Positions 6,745 through 14,499 of a stretch of 15,306 nt of DNA are shown here, piece by piece. Below the pieces are notes generated by a model. That model worked only from the letters and a program-made list of their open reading frames with translations. It was not told where the DNA came from and did not search any database. The first letter of the stretch is position 1, and every line of letters begins with the position of its first letter. This stretch comes from ZC4RG30 sp965652645. Its GTDB lineage: Bacteria; Pseudomonadota; Gammaproteobacteria; Steroidobacterales; Steroidobacteraceae. Both the position numbers and the translations under genes were made by a program. Location: NCBI GenBank assembly GCA_965652645.1, contig CBFGXE010000054.1, positions 1-15,306 of the forward strand, in the 5' to 3' direction.

Positions 6745-6987
6745 TTACTTGATCGGCGGCTTGCCTCCATGGTCGTCGCCGTGGGGAATCTCCGGCAGTC
6801 CGCCTCGGGAAACACTGTCTGGTCGCTCACCCTGGTGCTGCTCTGCTTCCAGCGCCTTCTTTTCGCCCGGAGTCAGGGGCGTGTCCGGCATCACCGGGCT
6901 GTCAGGTGCATCTTCCGGCGGCGTGAGCGGCCTTTGCGGGCGCCCGCCGACGGAGTCCTCGCGATCCAGGTATTTTGCGGTAGCCAT
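6745..6987 (-). CDS. Small hypothetical protein, proline- and charge-rich
   Basis: I do not recognise this 80-residue protein. It starts MATAKYLDRED at the ATG 6985-6987, with GGAGG eight bases upstream, which is a much better start than the longer in-frame extension. The sequence is dominated by Pro, Asp, Glu, Gly and Arg, with a PLTPPEDAPDSP segment, a TPGEKKALEAEQ helix-like segment and a GDDHGGKPPIK tail. It has no signal peptide, membrane segment or cysteine and is probably disordered and cytoplasmic. It is followed by a hairpin and transcribed away from dusA. The good ribosome site and low-complexity but non-shadow composition support a real gene. Confidence 0.6.
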   Translation of the reverse strand: MATAKYLDREDSVGGRPQRPLTPPEDAPDSPVMPDTPLTPGEKKALEAEQHQGERPDSVSRGGLPEIPHGDDHGGKPPIK

Positions 6988-7319
6988 CTTCCGGTCCTCC
7001 GGCTGATGGAGGAACGCTACCGGGCGCGCTCCCTCTGCGCTGTCAGCGCACGGATCGAGGCCGTGTGGGAGCGCGCCAGCGACGGCGCCGCATTGCCGCA
7101 GCGGGCTCATCCGAGAAAAGTTTTCTCGTCTTTAATATCCTCCGAGGTGCCGGAGTTCCCCACCACACGAAGGCTTTCATACCCCGGAAATCAACAAGCT
7201 ACGGATCGCGGAAAATGATTGAGGCGACTTGCCGGGCAGGCCTGGCTGACCGCCATCTCCTCGATCCGCAGGATCAGGTCGCTCCGCACCCGGATGGGCG
7301 CCGGTTCGCAGTTGGGCCA
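6988..7319. other. Divergent intergenic region between the small hypothetical gene and dusA
   Basis: No gene is supported in these 332 bases. The region holds a tgcgct-gtc-agcgca hairpin near 7037-7051 and a 17-base palindrome at 7112-7128 followed by an AT-rich TTTAATAT stretch that could serve as a -10 region. The dusA reading frame stays open through much of it, so a longer N-terminus for DusA (for example from the ATG at 7215) cannot be excluded. Confidence 0.5.
7112..7128. promoter_or_regulatory. 17-bp palindrome, operator candidate
   Basis: cgagaaaa-g-ttttctcg is an exact inverted repeat with a one-base centre, unusually AT-rich for this genome and placed between two divergent genes. 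It is directly followed by tctttaatat. It looks like a dimeric regulator site; the regulator is not identifiable from sequence alone. Confidence 0.45.
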
Positions 7320-8411
7320 ATGTCACTCGTGGAAAATTCACTGGAAAATAAGCCAGAAATCGCAGAAACCCCGGGAAAGGAAGATGCCTTCCAGGTGGCA
7401 AAAGTGTCCGTGGCTCCAATGATGGAATGGACGGACCGCCACTGTCGCTATTTCCTGCGCCAGTTCTCTCCGTACATCCGCCTGTACACCGAGATGATCC
7501 ACGCCTCGGCCATCCAGCGGGGCGACGCCGCGCGCCTGCTGCGTTTTTCACCCGAGGAGCGGCCGCTGGCGCTGCAACTGGGTGGATCCGATCCCGCCGT
7601 GCTGGCGGTCGCGGCGCGCCTGGCGGAAGACGCCGGCTACGACGAAGTGAACCTCAACTGCGGCTGCCCCAGCGACCGGGTGCGTTCGGGTTCCTTCGGT
7701 GCTTGCCTGATGCTGCGCCCCGCACTGGTGGCCGAATGCGTGGCGGCGATGAAGCGGGCAGTGCGGGTGCCCGTGACGGTCAAGTTCCGCATCGGCGTGG
7801 TGGAGCGCGAGGCGGAGGGCAGCAGCGCGCAGGCGCTGGAGCGAGGACAGGCATTCGACGCGCGTGATGCCCAGGCGCTGGAACAATTTGCGCGCAGCCT
7901 CGTGGCCGCCGGTGCTGACTTGCTGGTGGTGCATGCCCGCAAGGCCGTGCTGGGTGGCTTGTCCCCGCACGAGAACCGCACCGTGCCGCCGCTTCGTCAC
8001 GATGCGGTGGCCGAGCTGCGCCAGGCGCTGGCTTCGGTTCCCGTCATCGTCAACGGCGGGCTGCGCACCTGCGACGAAGTGGTCTCGGCGCTGGAACGTT
8101 TCGACGGCGTGATGATCGGCCGGGAGGCCTACCACCGTCCGCGGCTGCTCGGGGAGCTGCAGGCAGCGCTGCATCCCTCTGACCCGCCGCCGCCCGGACC
8201 TGCCGAGGTCCTGGAGGCCATGCGCGAATACGCAGCGCGCGAAACCGCCGCCGGTACGCCGCTGCACGCCATCACCCGCCACATGCTTGGCCTGCTCAGC
8301 GGCCGCCCCGGGGCCAGGGCGCTGCGCCACACCCTCTCGGCCGACGTGCAGCGGGGTGGTTCCGTGGCCGAAATCTTCAATCGCGCCACGGAGTTGGCGG
8401 GCAGTGCTTAA
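7320..8411 (+). CDS. dusA: tRNA-dihydrouridine synthase DusA
   Basis: DusA reduces uridine to dihydrouridine at positions 20/20a of tRNA using FMN and NADPH. The 363-residue product shows SVAPMMEWTDRHCRYFLR (30-47), the LYTEMI strand, LQLGGSDP (86-93), NLNCGCPSDRV (111-121) with catalytic Cys116, FGACLM, the VHARKA histidine loop (204-209), LSPHENR, VNGG and GVMIGREAY (263-271). It matches E. coli DusA along its length, apart from an extra stretch of about 15-20 residues after FRIGV (about 160-185). The ATG at 7320-7322 is chosen for length; its ribosome site is weak, and an in-frame ATG exists at 7215. The gene ends four bases before an intrinsic terminator and is a single unit. Confidence 0.93.
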   Translation: MSLVENSLENKPEIAETPGKEDAFQVAKVSVAPMMEWTDRHCRYFLRQFSPYIRLYTEMIHASAIQRGDAARLLRFSPEERPLALQLGGSDPAVLAVAARLAEDAGYDEVNLNCGCPSDRVRSGSFGACLMLRPALVAECVAAMKRAVRVPVTVKFRIGVVEREAEGSSAQALERGQAFDARDAQALEQFARSLVAAGADLLVVHARKAVLGGLSPHENRTVPPLRHDAVAELRQALASVPVIVNGGLRTCDEVVSALERFDGVMIGREAYHRPRLLGELQAALHPSDPPPPGPAEVLEAMREYAARETAAGTPLHAITRHMLGLLSGRPGARALRHTLSADVQRGGSVAEIFNRATELAGSA

Positions 8412-8414
8412 GCC

Positions 8415-8446
8415 AAGCCGCACTTGTTCCCGTAAGTGGCTTGTTT
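8415..8446 (+). terminator. Intrinsic terminator of dusA
   Basis: AAGC-(CG)-CACTT pairs with AAGTG-GCTT around an eight-base loop gttcccgt and is followed by GTTTTCC. It starts four bases after the dusA TAA (8409-8411). Confidence 0.6.
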
Positions 8447-8468
8447 TCCATAACACCATGCCTCAAAG

Positions 8469-8484
8469 TGTGAACTGACTCACA
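8469..8484 (+). promoter_or_regulatory. CRP/Vfr-type cAMP receptor protein site
   Basis: TGTGA-actgac-TCACA is a perfect core of the CRP consensus, flanked by AAAG on the left and TTTT on the right as in the best natural sites. It lies 15 bases before the ATG of the cyclase-FHA gene, downstream of or overlapping any plausible -10, which suggests repression and therefore feedback by cAMP. The site is seen; the regulator's identity and direction of control are inferred. Confidence 0.75.
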
Positions 8485-8499
8485 TTTTTCTCGGATTGA

Positions 8500-9405
8500 A
8501 TGGGAACAGACGTAGAGCTGGCGGTCATGTTTGCCGACGTTGTCGGCTCAACCCGCATTTATGAAGCCCTCGGGGACCAGCGCGCCCGCGAAGTGATCGC
8601 GGTATGCCTGGACCTCATGCAGGGCGCCACCGAGAAACACCACGGCACCGTCATCAAGACCATCGGCGATGAGGTGATGGCCACCTTCCCCACCGCCGAC
8701 GACGCCCTGAACGCCGCGGCGCAGATCCAGCGCACCATCTCCACCCATCCGGCGCTGCAGATCGAGGGCCAGGCGGTGTCGGTGCGCATCGGCGTGCACT
8801 TCGGCCCCGTGGTGCTGGAGAAGCACGATGTGTTCGGCGCCACGGTGAACACCGCCAACCGCATGACCAGCCAGGCCAAGTCCGGACAGATCATGACCAC
8901 GGCGGCCACCGTGGAGCTGCTCTCGCCCGACTGGCGCGCCTCGGTGCGGCAGATCGACCTGGCCGCGCTGTCGGTGCAGGGTGCCGAGGTGCTGCAGTAC
9001 GAGGCCATGTGGCAGACCGAAGACATCACCAGCATGCTGCCCTCCATCCACCTGGGCGGTGCGGCCGACCGGCGCGCCCTGCGCCTGAGGCTGGTGATGG
9101 CCGACCGCGAGCTGGTGCTGGATGAGACGCGTCCGCAGATCGCCATCGGCCGCGCCGACGAGAACGACGTGATCATCCGCGGCAACCTGATTTCGCGCAT
9201 CCACGCCCGCATCGAGCTCTCCCGCAGCAAGTTCCTGCTGATCGACCAGAGCACCAACGGCACCTTCGTCAATGCGCAGAACGGCGAGGAGGCCTTCGTG
9301 CGCCGTGACAGCATGCAGCTGAAGGGCGTGGGCATGATCGGGCTGGGCAAGGTGCCCGAGGCCGAATCCCCGCAGACCATCCGCTTCGTCTGCGAAGAAG
9401 CCTGA
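8500..9405 (+). CDS. Class III adenylate cyclase fused to a C-terminal FHA domain
   Basis: The 301-residue cytoplasmic protein has a class III nucleotide cyclase domain (about 5-170). Both metal aspartates are present (Asp13 in MFADVVGSTR, Asp57 in IGDE), as are the purine-selecting pair Lys53 (VIKTIGD) and Asp110 (DVFG) and the transition-state pair Asn117/Arg121 (VNTANRM). This predicts active ATP-to-cAMP conversion. A linker leads to an FHA phosphothreonine-binding domain (about 195-290): IAIGRADENDVII (215-227), SRIHARIE (233-240, conserved Ser and His) and STNGTFVN (251-258). No membrane or sensor domain precedes the catalytic core, so control may come through FHA binding to a phosphorylated partner. 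A perfect CRP-type site sits 15 bases upstream. The ribosome site is weak. A guanylate cyclase is less likely given Lys/Asp. Confidence 0.9.
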   Translation: MGTDVELAVMFADVVGSTRIYEALGDQRAREVIAVCLDLMQGATEKHHGTVIKTIGDEVMATFPTADDALNAAAQIQRTISTHPALQIEGQAVSVRIGVHFGPVVLEKHDVFGATVNTANRMTSQAKSGQIMTTAATVELLSPDWRASVRQIDLAALSVQGAEVLQYEAMWQTEDITSMLPSIHLGGAADRRALRLRLVMADRELVLDETRPQIAIGRADENDVIIRGNLISRIHARIELSRSKFLLIDQSTNGTFVNAQNGEEAFVRRDSMQLKGVGMIGLGKVPEAESPQTIRFVCEEA

Positions 9406-9406
9406 T

Positions 9407-9426
9407 CCCCCGGCGGGCCGGAGGGG
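9407..9426 (+). terminator. GC-rich hairpin after the cyclase-FHA gene
   Basis: CCCC-CGG pairs with CCG-(GA)-GGGG around a cggg loop, just after the TGA at 9403-9405, and is followed by TTATCC. The bulge and short T run make it a weak candidate. Confidence 0.3.
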
Positions 9427-9458
9427 TTATCCTCTGGCCTGGGTCACGGGGGGCAGAC

Positions 9459-9851
9459 GTGAATCACCGCAAATTCCTGGCGATGCCGGGCGTGCTGCTG
9501 CTTGCCGGCAGTGCCGGGCCATCCCTGGCGCACCATTCGGCCGCGATGTTCGACCAGCAGAAGAAGGTAGAACTCAGCGGCGTGGTGCGCGAGTTCCAGT
9601 GGACCAATCCCCACTGCTACATCCAGCTGGTGGTGAAGAATGCGCAGGGGAAGGAAGAGGAATGGAGCCTGGAGCTGGGAGCCCCGATGTACCTCTATGC
9701 GCGCGGCTGGCGTCCTTCCACCGTGAAGCAGGGCGACCGCCTCTCCGTGACCCTATCGCCGCTGCGCAATGGCTCGCCCGGTGGACTGCTCGTCGAGGCG
9801 AAGGGAGCCGATGGCCAGCCGCTGGGCAAGCCGGTGGAGAAGTCGAAGTGA
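9459..9851 (+). CDS. DUF6152 family secreted protein
   Basis: The 130-residue protein starts at GTG 9459-9461 behind a GGGGGG tract. A signal peptide (residues 1-24) ends at SLA, exposing the hallmark HHSAAMFD N-terminus of the DUF6152 family, followed by VELSGVVREFQWTNPHCYIQL (38-58), a WSLELGAPMYLYARGW core and a KQGDRLSVTLSPLRNGSPGG turn. It is predicted periplasmic and all-beta. The adjacent histidines at the mature N-terminus invite a metal-binding guess, but the function of the family is not established. The stop codon overlaps the GTG start of the following lipoprotein gene (GTGA, 9848-9851), so the two are co-translated. Confidence 0.88.
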   Translation: MNHRKFLAMPGVLLLAGSAGPSLAHHSAAMFDQQKKVELSGVVREFQWTNPHCYIQLVVKNAQGKEEEWSLELGAPMYLYARGWRPSTVKQGDRLSVTLSPLRNGSPGGLLVEAKGADGQPLGKPVEKSK

Positions 9852-10615
9852 GCAGGGCTCTGCGGGGCCTGGCATTCGCCATCGTGTTCGCGCTGGCGGC
9901 ATCGGCCTGTTCGCGTGCGCCGGAGGCGCAACCGACCAGCGCGTTGCCCGACTGGAGCGGCATCTGGGTGGCCGCCGACACCGAGATCGACATCTCCGGC
10001 TATCCCACCCCCGACTCGGCCGCGGGCATGGCCCTGGACCTGCTGAACACCTCATCTGCTGCCTGGACGGATGCACAACGCGAATGGCTGCAGGCCGAAT
10101 TGCCGAAGATCATGGCCCGCGATGCCACGCGCCGCGCCGAAGGCTGGGGTTATCCGCTGATGATGGAAGGCGTGCCGCCGATGCAGATCCTGGTCACGCC
10201 ACAGGAGACCCTGATCATCAATTTCTATCGCGACGTGCGGCACATCCACACCGACGGCCGGCCGCTGCCGGCCGCGGAGGACCTGTGGCCCACGCCCTGG
10301 GGCACTTCCATCGGTCGTTGGGAAGGGGACACGCTGGTGATGGAAACGGTCGCCGTGCGCATGGGCAGCGTGCTGCCGCTGCCCCTTCCGCCGCTCACCG
10401 ATGGCGCCCGCTTCATCGAGCGGTTGCGCAAGACAGGCCCGGACACCATGGAGTTGTCGATGAGCATCGAGGATCCGGCCGTGCTCACCGCACCCTGGAA
10501 CCTCACCTTCGAATACCGGCGCGCGGACGGCATCGACCGGCTGATCCACGATGTGATGGAGAACGACCGCTCCACCCTGGAGGATGGCGGGCTGACCATC
10601 GCGCCGCCGCGGTGA
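9848..10615 (+). CDS. Putative outer-membrane lipoprotein, unrecognised family
   Basis: The 255-residue product begins at GTG 9848-9850, overlapping the stop of the DUF6152 gene. It has a short basic head, a hydrophobic segment and a lipobox ASAC with Cys21 as the lipidated residue. Ser at +2 favours outer-membrane sorting. The mature part opens DWSGIWVAADTE and contains TDAQREWLQAELPKI, GMPPMQIL-like and INFYRDVRHIHTDGRP segments, then PWGTSIGRWEGDTLVMET. That W-G-T-S-x-G-x-W-E-G-D-T-L-V pattern recurs in uncharacterised secreted proteins often found beside DUF6152 genes (from memory). I cannot assign a function. Coupling to the DUF6152 gene suggests the two products act together in the envelope. 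Confidence 0.8.
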   Translation: MSRALRGLAFAIVFALAASACSRAPEAQPTSALPDWSGIWVAADTEIDISGYPTPDSAAGMALDLLNTSSAAWTDAQREWLQAELPKIMARDATRRAEGWGYPLMMEGVPPMQILVTPQETLIINFYRDVRHIHTDGRPLPAAEDLWPTPWGTSIGRWEGDTLVMETVAVRMGSVLPLPLPPLTDGARFIERLRKTGPDTMELSMSIEDPAVLTAPWNLTFEYRRADGIDRLIHDVMENDRSTLEDGGLTIAPPR

Positions 10616-10629
10616 AGGCGGCGCAGGCT

Positions 10630-10639
10630 GCGGGCCCGC
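10630..10639. other. Small GC palindrome between convergent genes
   Basis: gcgggcccgc is a perfect 10-base palindrome in the 33-base gap between the convergent lipoprotein and pckG stops. It lacks a T run. It may be all that separates the two transcripts. Confidence 0.25.
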
Positions 10640-10648
10640 GGCGGGCGC

Positions 10649-12424
10649 TCAGCCCAGCCGCTTCTCCACGCCGTCCAGTTCCTCCAGCAGCGCCTTGGGT
10701 GTGCGCGCGCCGTATCCGCCGAGGTAGGTGCGGATGGCGGCCACTTCCTGCTTCCACGCGTCCGGCTTCACCGACAGCAGGTCTTCGAGCGCCGCGGGGC
10801 TGATGTCCAGGCCCTGCGTGTTGATGTCCGTGGGGCGGGGCAGGTAACCGATGGCTGTGTCATTGGCCTCCGCGCGGCCGGCGACGCGGTCCAGCGCCCA
10901 GGCGATGGGACGCAGGTTGTCGCCGAAGCCCGGCCACAGGAACTTGCCGTCCGCGCCCTGGCGGAACCAGTTCACGTGGAAGACTGCCGGCGGGTTCGAC
11001 AGCTTCGCGCCGATGTTCAGCCAGTGCTGGAAGTAGTCGCCGAAGTTGTAGCCGCAGAACGGCTTCATCGCCATGGAGTCACGGCGCACCACGCCCACCG
11101 CACCGGTGGCGGCGGCGGTGGTCTCGGAGGCCACGCCCGCGCCCACCAGCACGCCGTGCTGCCAGCTGCGGGCCTGGTAGATCAGCGGCGCCACGTCGCG
11201 GCGGCGGCCGCCGAAGAAGATGGCCGAGATGGGCACGCCCTTCGGGCTGTCCGCGGCCTTGTCATAGGCCGGGTTGTGGCGCGCGCTCACCGTGAAGCGG
11301 GAGTTCGGGTGCGCGGCCGGACCGTTCTTCGGATCGTACGGACGGCCCTGCCAGTCGATGGCCGGTTCGCCCGAACCCATGCCTTCCCACCACGGCTCGT
11401 TATCCTTCGTCAGGGCGACGTTGGTGAAGATGGTGTCCTTGCGGATGGTCTCGTAGGCGTTCTTGTTGGTCTTCGGGCTGGTGCCCGGCGCCACGCCGAA
11501 GTAGCCGGATTCCGGGTTGATTGCCCACAGGCGGCCATCGGGGCCGGGTTGCATCCAGCAGATGTCATCACCCACCGTCGACACCTTCCAGCCCGGCATC
11601 GAGTCCGGCGGAATCAGCATGGCCAGGTTGGTCTTGCCGCAGGCGCTGGGGAAGGCAGCGGCGATGTAGTGCGTCTCGCCCTGCGGATTGGTGAGGCCGA
11701 CGATGAGCATGTGCTCGGCCAGCCAGCCCTCGGTGCGCGCCTGGTAGCTGGCGATGCGCAGCGCATGGCACTTCTTGCCCAGCAGCGCGTTGCCGCCGTA
11801 GCCGGAGCCGTAGCTCTGGATCGACAGCTCCTCGGGGAAGTGCATGATGAAGCGGCGGTCCGGGTCCAGCTCGCCGATGGAGTGCAGGCCCTTGACGAAC
11901 TTGCCGCCCTCGGCGGCGATGCGCTCCAGCGCGGCGCGGCCGGAGCGGGTCATGATTTCCATGTTCAGCACCACGTAGGCGCTGTCGGTGATCTCCACGC
12001 CGCAGCGGGAGTAGGGCGAATCGATGGGGCCCATGCAGTAGGGCACCACGTACAGCGTGCGGCCCTTCATGCAGTTCCTGAACAGGCCGTCCATTTTTGC
12101 GTGCGCCTCGGCCGGGGCCATCCAGTTATTGTTGGGGCCGGCGTCTTCCTTTTCCGTGGTGCAGATGAAGGTGAGGTGCTCGACGCGGGCCACGTCGCTG
12201 GGATGCGAGCGGGCGATGTAGCAGTCGGGGAAGGTCTTCTCGTTCAGGGGCGCCAGCTCCTTGCGGGCCAGCAGTTCATTGCGGAGGCGGGCGGTCTCGG
12301 CGGGGCTGCCATCGAACCAGTGGATGCGGTCGGGGCAAGTCAGCTTGGCGACTTCGGCCACCCAGGCGGCGACCTCCGGGGAAATTTCAGCGATGGGTTT
12401 GAATGCAGCAGGAGCAGTCGCCAT
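10649..12424 (-). CDS. pckG: Phosphoenolpyruvate carboxykinase (GTP)
   Basis: The enzyme converts oxaloacetate and GTP to phosphoenolpyruvate, GDP and CO2, the entry step of gluconeogenesis in the cytosol. The 591-residue length is typical of the GTP class. Visible are the substrate loop YGGNALLGKKCHALRIAS (209-226), the kinase-1 P-loop AAFPSACGKTNLAM (256-269) with the GTP-class cysteine Cys262, the kinase-2 metal site VGDDICWM (284-291), FFGGRRRD with the arginines contacting PEP, and NWFRQG...FLWPGFGDNLR near the C-terminus for guanine binding. The start is the ATG at 12422-12424, with AAGG eight bases upstream; the longer in-frame extension lacks a family match. It is transcribed divergently from yoaA and converges on the lipoprotein gene. 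A minus-strand TATACT at 12470-12475 could be its -10. Confidence 0.97.
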   Translation of the reverse strand: MATAPAAFKPIAEISPEVAAWVAEVAKLTCPDRIHWFDGSPAETARLRNELLARKELAPLNEKTFPDCYIARSHPSDVARVEHLTFICTTEKEDAGPNNNWMAPAEAHAKMDGLFRNCMKGRTLYVVPYCMGPIDSPYSRCGVEITDSAYVVLNMEIMTRSGRAALERIAAEGGKFVKGLHSIGELDPDRRFIMHFPEELSIQSYGSGYGGNALLGKKCHALRIASYQARTEGWLAEHMLIVGLTNPQGETHYIAAAFPSACGKTNLAMLIPPDSMPGWKVSTVGDDICWMQPGPDGRLWAINPESGYFGVAPGTSPKTNKNAYETIRKDTIFTNVALTKDNEPWWEGMGSGEPAIDWQGRPYDPKNGPAAHPNSRFTVSARHNPAYDKAADSPKGVPISAIFFGGRRRDVAPLIYQARSWQHGVLVGAGVASETTAAATGAVGVVRRDSMAMKPFCGYNFGDYFQHWLNIGAKLSNPPAVFHVNWFRQGADGKFLWPGFGDNLRPIAWALDRVAGRAEANDTAIGYLPRPTDINTQGLDISPAALEDLLSVKPDAWKQEVAAIRTYLGGYGARTPKALLEELDGVEKRLG

Positions 12425-12469
12425 TTGGGTTACCTTGCGAGACAGCAAATGGGTGAATGAATCCTTTGG

Positions 12470-12475
12470 AGTATA
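12470..12475 (-). promoter_or_regulatory. Candidate -10 element for pckG
   Basis: TATACT on the minus strand (5/6 to the sigma-70 consensus), about 45 bases before the pckG ATG. No good -35 lies 16-18 bases upstream, so an activator may be needed. Confidence 0.35.
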
Positions 12476-12564
12476 ACGCCAACCGGGAAGCGGTTGCCTA
12501 GCCAGCAATCGGCAGTTCCATCCCCTGCCTCCGATTCAGGACTATGTTTAATCTTCGGCCGTAG

Positions 12565-14499
12565 ATGCGTGATCTGGAAGAAATTTTCGGTGATGAAGGA
12601 CCGCTGGCCCGTGGCCTGCCCGGATTCCGTCCACGCGGCTCGCAGCTGGCGATGGCGCGTGCGGTTGCCACGGCGCTGGATGCGCGGGGCTGGCTGGTGG
12701 CCGAGGCTGGCACGGGCACCGGCAAGACCTTTGCCTACCTGGTGCCCGCGCTGCTTTCGGGTCGCCGCGTCATCATCTCCACCGGTACGCGCACGCTGCA
12801 GGACCAGCTCTTCCATCGGGACCTGCCGCTGCTGGGCCGGGTGCTGGGCCGGCCCGCCACCGTGGCACTGCTGAAGGGTCGCGCGAACTACCTGTGCCGC
12901 GAACGCTGGCTGCGCATGCCGCGCGAGCTGCCACTGGAAAGCGGTGGCCGCGACCTGGCCGCGGCGGTGGCGCGCTGGGCACAGGTCACCCCCGAGGGCG
13001 ACCTTGCCGAAGTGCCCGAGCTGCCCGACGGGCATGCGCTGCGCGAGCGCATCACCTCCACGCGCGAGAACTGCACTGCGGGTCGCTGTGGCGAGTTCTC
13101 CCGCTGCCATGTATTCGCCGCGCGGCGCCGCGCCGCGGAGGCCGACCTCGTCGTGGTGAACCACCACCTGCTGCTGGCGGACCTGGCCCTGAAAGAAGAG
13201 GGGTTCGGCGACATCCTGCCGGCGGCCGACGCCGTGATCCTGGACGAGGCGCACCAGCTTCCGGAGCTTGCGGCGCAGTTCTTCGGCATGAACTTCGGCT
13301 CACGCCGGGTGGATGACCTGCTGGCGGACCTGCCGGTGCTGCTGGTGGAGGGCGGCTTTGACGCGGACCGCATCGCCCCGGCGGCCGATGCCGCAAGGCG
13401 TGCGCTGCAGGGGGCCTTGCGCGCGGCGCAGGCGGCGGCTCCGGCCGGCCTGCGCCGAGCCTGGAGTGATGGCCTGCTGGAGCTGGACCGCGAGGCGCGA
13501 GCGCTGGTCACCGCGCTCTGCGACCTTGCCGATGCGCTGCGCGAGCTGGATGGCGGCGATGGCATTTCGCAGGCCGCGCTGCGCGCCTCCAACCTCGCCG
13601 GTGAACTCGATGGCGTGCTCGATGCGCCGCCCGGCACGGGAGCGCGCCTGCTGCAATCCTCCGCCCGCGGATTCAGCTGCCAGGTGATCCCCTTCGACAT
13701 CGGGCCCACGCTGCGCGCCATCATGGAAAGCCGGCCCGCGGCCTGGATCTTCACTTCCGCCACGCTGGCCGTGGCGGGCGACTTCCGCCACTTCGTCGAA
13801 CGCATGGGCATTGCCGGGCGCTGCGACACCCTGGCCATCGACAGTCCCTTCGACTATCCGCGGCAGGCGCTGCTGTACCTGCCCGCGGGCCTGCCGGATC
13901 CGGCCACCGCACAGCATGGCGAGGCGGCGCTGGAAGCCGCGGCCGCGCTGGCCGAGCTGTCCGCCGGCGGCGCCTTCCTGCTCTTTACCAGCCATCGTGC
14001 GTTGTCGCAGGCCGCCAAGGTGCTGCGCGAACGCTGGGGAAGTGGCAGCGGCGCGCGCCTGCTGCTGCTGGTGCAGGGGGAGGGGCCGCGCGAGCAGTTG
14101 CTGCGCGAATTCCGCGAGCATGGTGATGCGGTGCTGCTCGGCACGGCCAGTTTCTGGGAAGGCGTCGACGTGCCCGGCAAGGCGCTGCGCCTGGTGGTGA
14201 TCGACCGGCTGCCCTTTGCCTCGCCCGAGGACCCGGTGCTCAGGGCGCGCGCGCAGCACCTGCGCGAGCAGGGTGGTGATCCCTTCCGCGACTTCCAGGT
14301 CCCCGAGGCGGCGATCGCGCTCAAGCAGGGCGTGGGGCGACTCATCCGCAGCGAGGTGGACCACGGCGTGGTGGCCATCCTCGATCCGCGCCTCACCGGC
14401 AAGGGCTACGGCAAGCAGCTGCTGGCGGCGCTGCCGCCCATGCGCCGCACGCAGGACCTGCTGGAGGTGAGCCGGATGCTGGCGCGGTGCACGGCATGA
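12565..14499 (+). CDS. yoaA: ATP-dependent DNA helicase, YoaA/DinG family
   Basis: This is a superfamily 2, XPD-like 5'-3' DNA helicase of 644 residues (E. coli YoaA is about 636). It shows FRPRGSQLAMARAV (Q-motif region, 21-34), Walker A EAGTGTGKT (47-55), STGTRTLQDQL (72-82), four cysteines placed for a [4Fe-4S] cluster (Cys111, 170, 175, 181), the VNHHLLLADL block (198-207), DEAH (227-230), FTSATL, WEGVDVPG (about 531-538) and the motif VI region QGVGRLIR (about 588-595). YoaA works with the HolC clamp-loader subunit in repair of replication blocks in E. coli; whether that holds here is inference. It is divergent from pckG, and its stop overlaps the tsaB start as ATGA. The ribosome site is weak. 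Confidence 0.94.
   Translation: MRDLEEIFGDEGPLARGLPGFRPRGSQLAMARAVATALDARGWLVAEAGTGTGKTFAYLVPALLSGRRVIISTGTRTLQDQLFHRDLPLLGRVLGRPATVALLKGRANYLCRERWLRMPRELPLESGGRDLAAAVARWAQVTPEGDLAEVPELPDGHALRERITSTRENCTAGRCGEFSRCHVFAARRRAAEADLVVVNHHLLLADLALKEEGFGDILPAADAVILDEAHQLPELAAQFFGMNFGSRRVDDLLADLPVLLVEGGFDADRIAPAADAARRALQGALRAAQAAAPAGLRRAWSDGLLELDREARALVTALCDLADALRELDGGDGISQAALRASNLAGELDGVLDAPPGTGARLLQSSARGFSCQVIPFDIGPTLRAIMESRPAAWIFTSATLAVAGDFRHFVERMGIAGRCDTLAIDSPFDYPRQALLYLPAGLPDPATAQHGEAALEAAAALAELSAGGAFLLFTSHRALSQAAKVLRERWGSGSGARLLLLVQGEGPREQLLREFREHGDAVLLGTASFWEGVDVPGKALRLVVIDRLPFASPEDPVLRARAQHLREQGGDPFRDFQVPEAAIALKQGVGRLIRSEVDHGVVAILDPRLTGKGYGKQLLAALPPMRRTQDLLEVSRMLARCTA

Noticed and set aside
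10976..12460. A 494-codon plus-strand frame opposite pckG
   Set aside because: It is antisense to a full-length PEP carboxykinase and has no recognisable motif.
12500..12560. Sigma-70 promoter for yoaA around tatgtttaat
   Set aside because: The AT-rich -10-like stretch has no acceptable -35 at 16-18 bases, so it was not listed.
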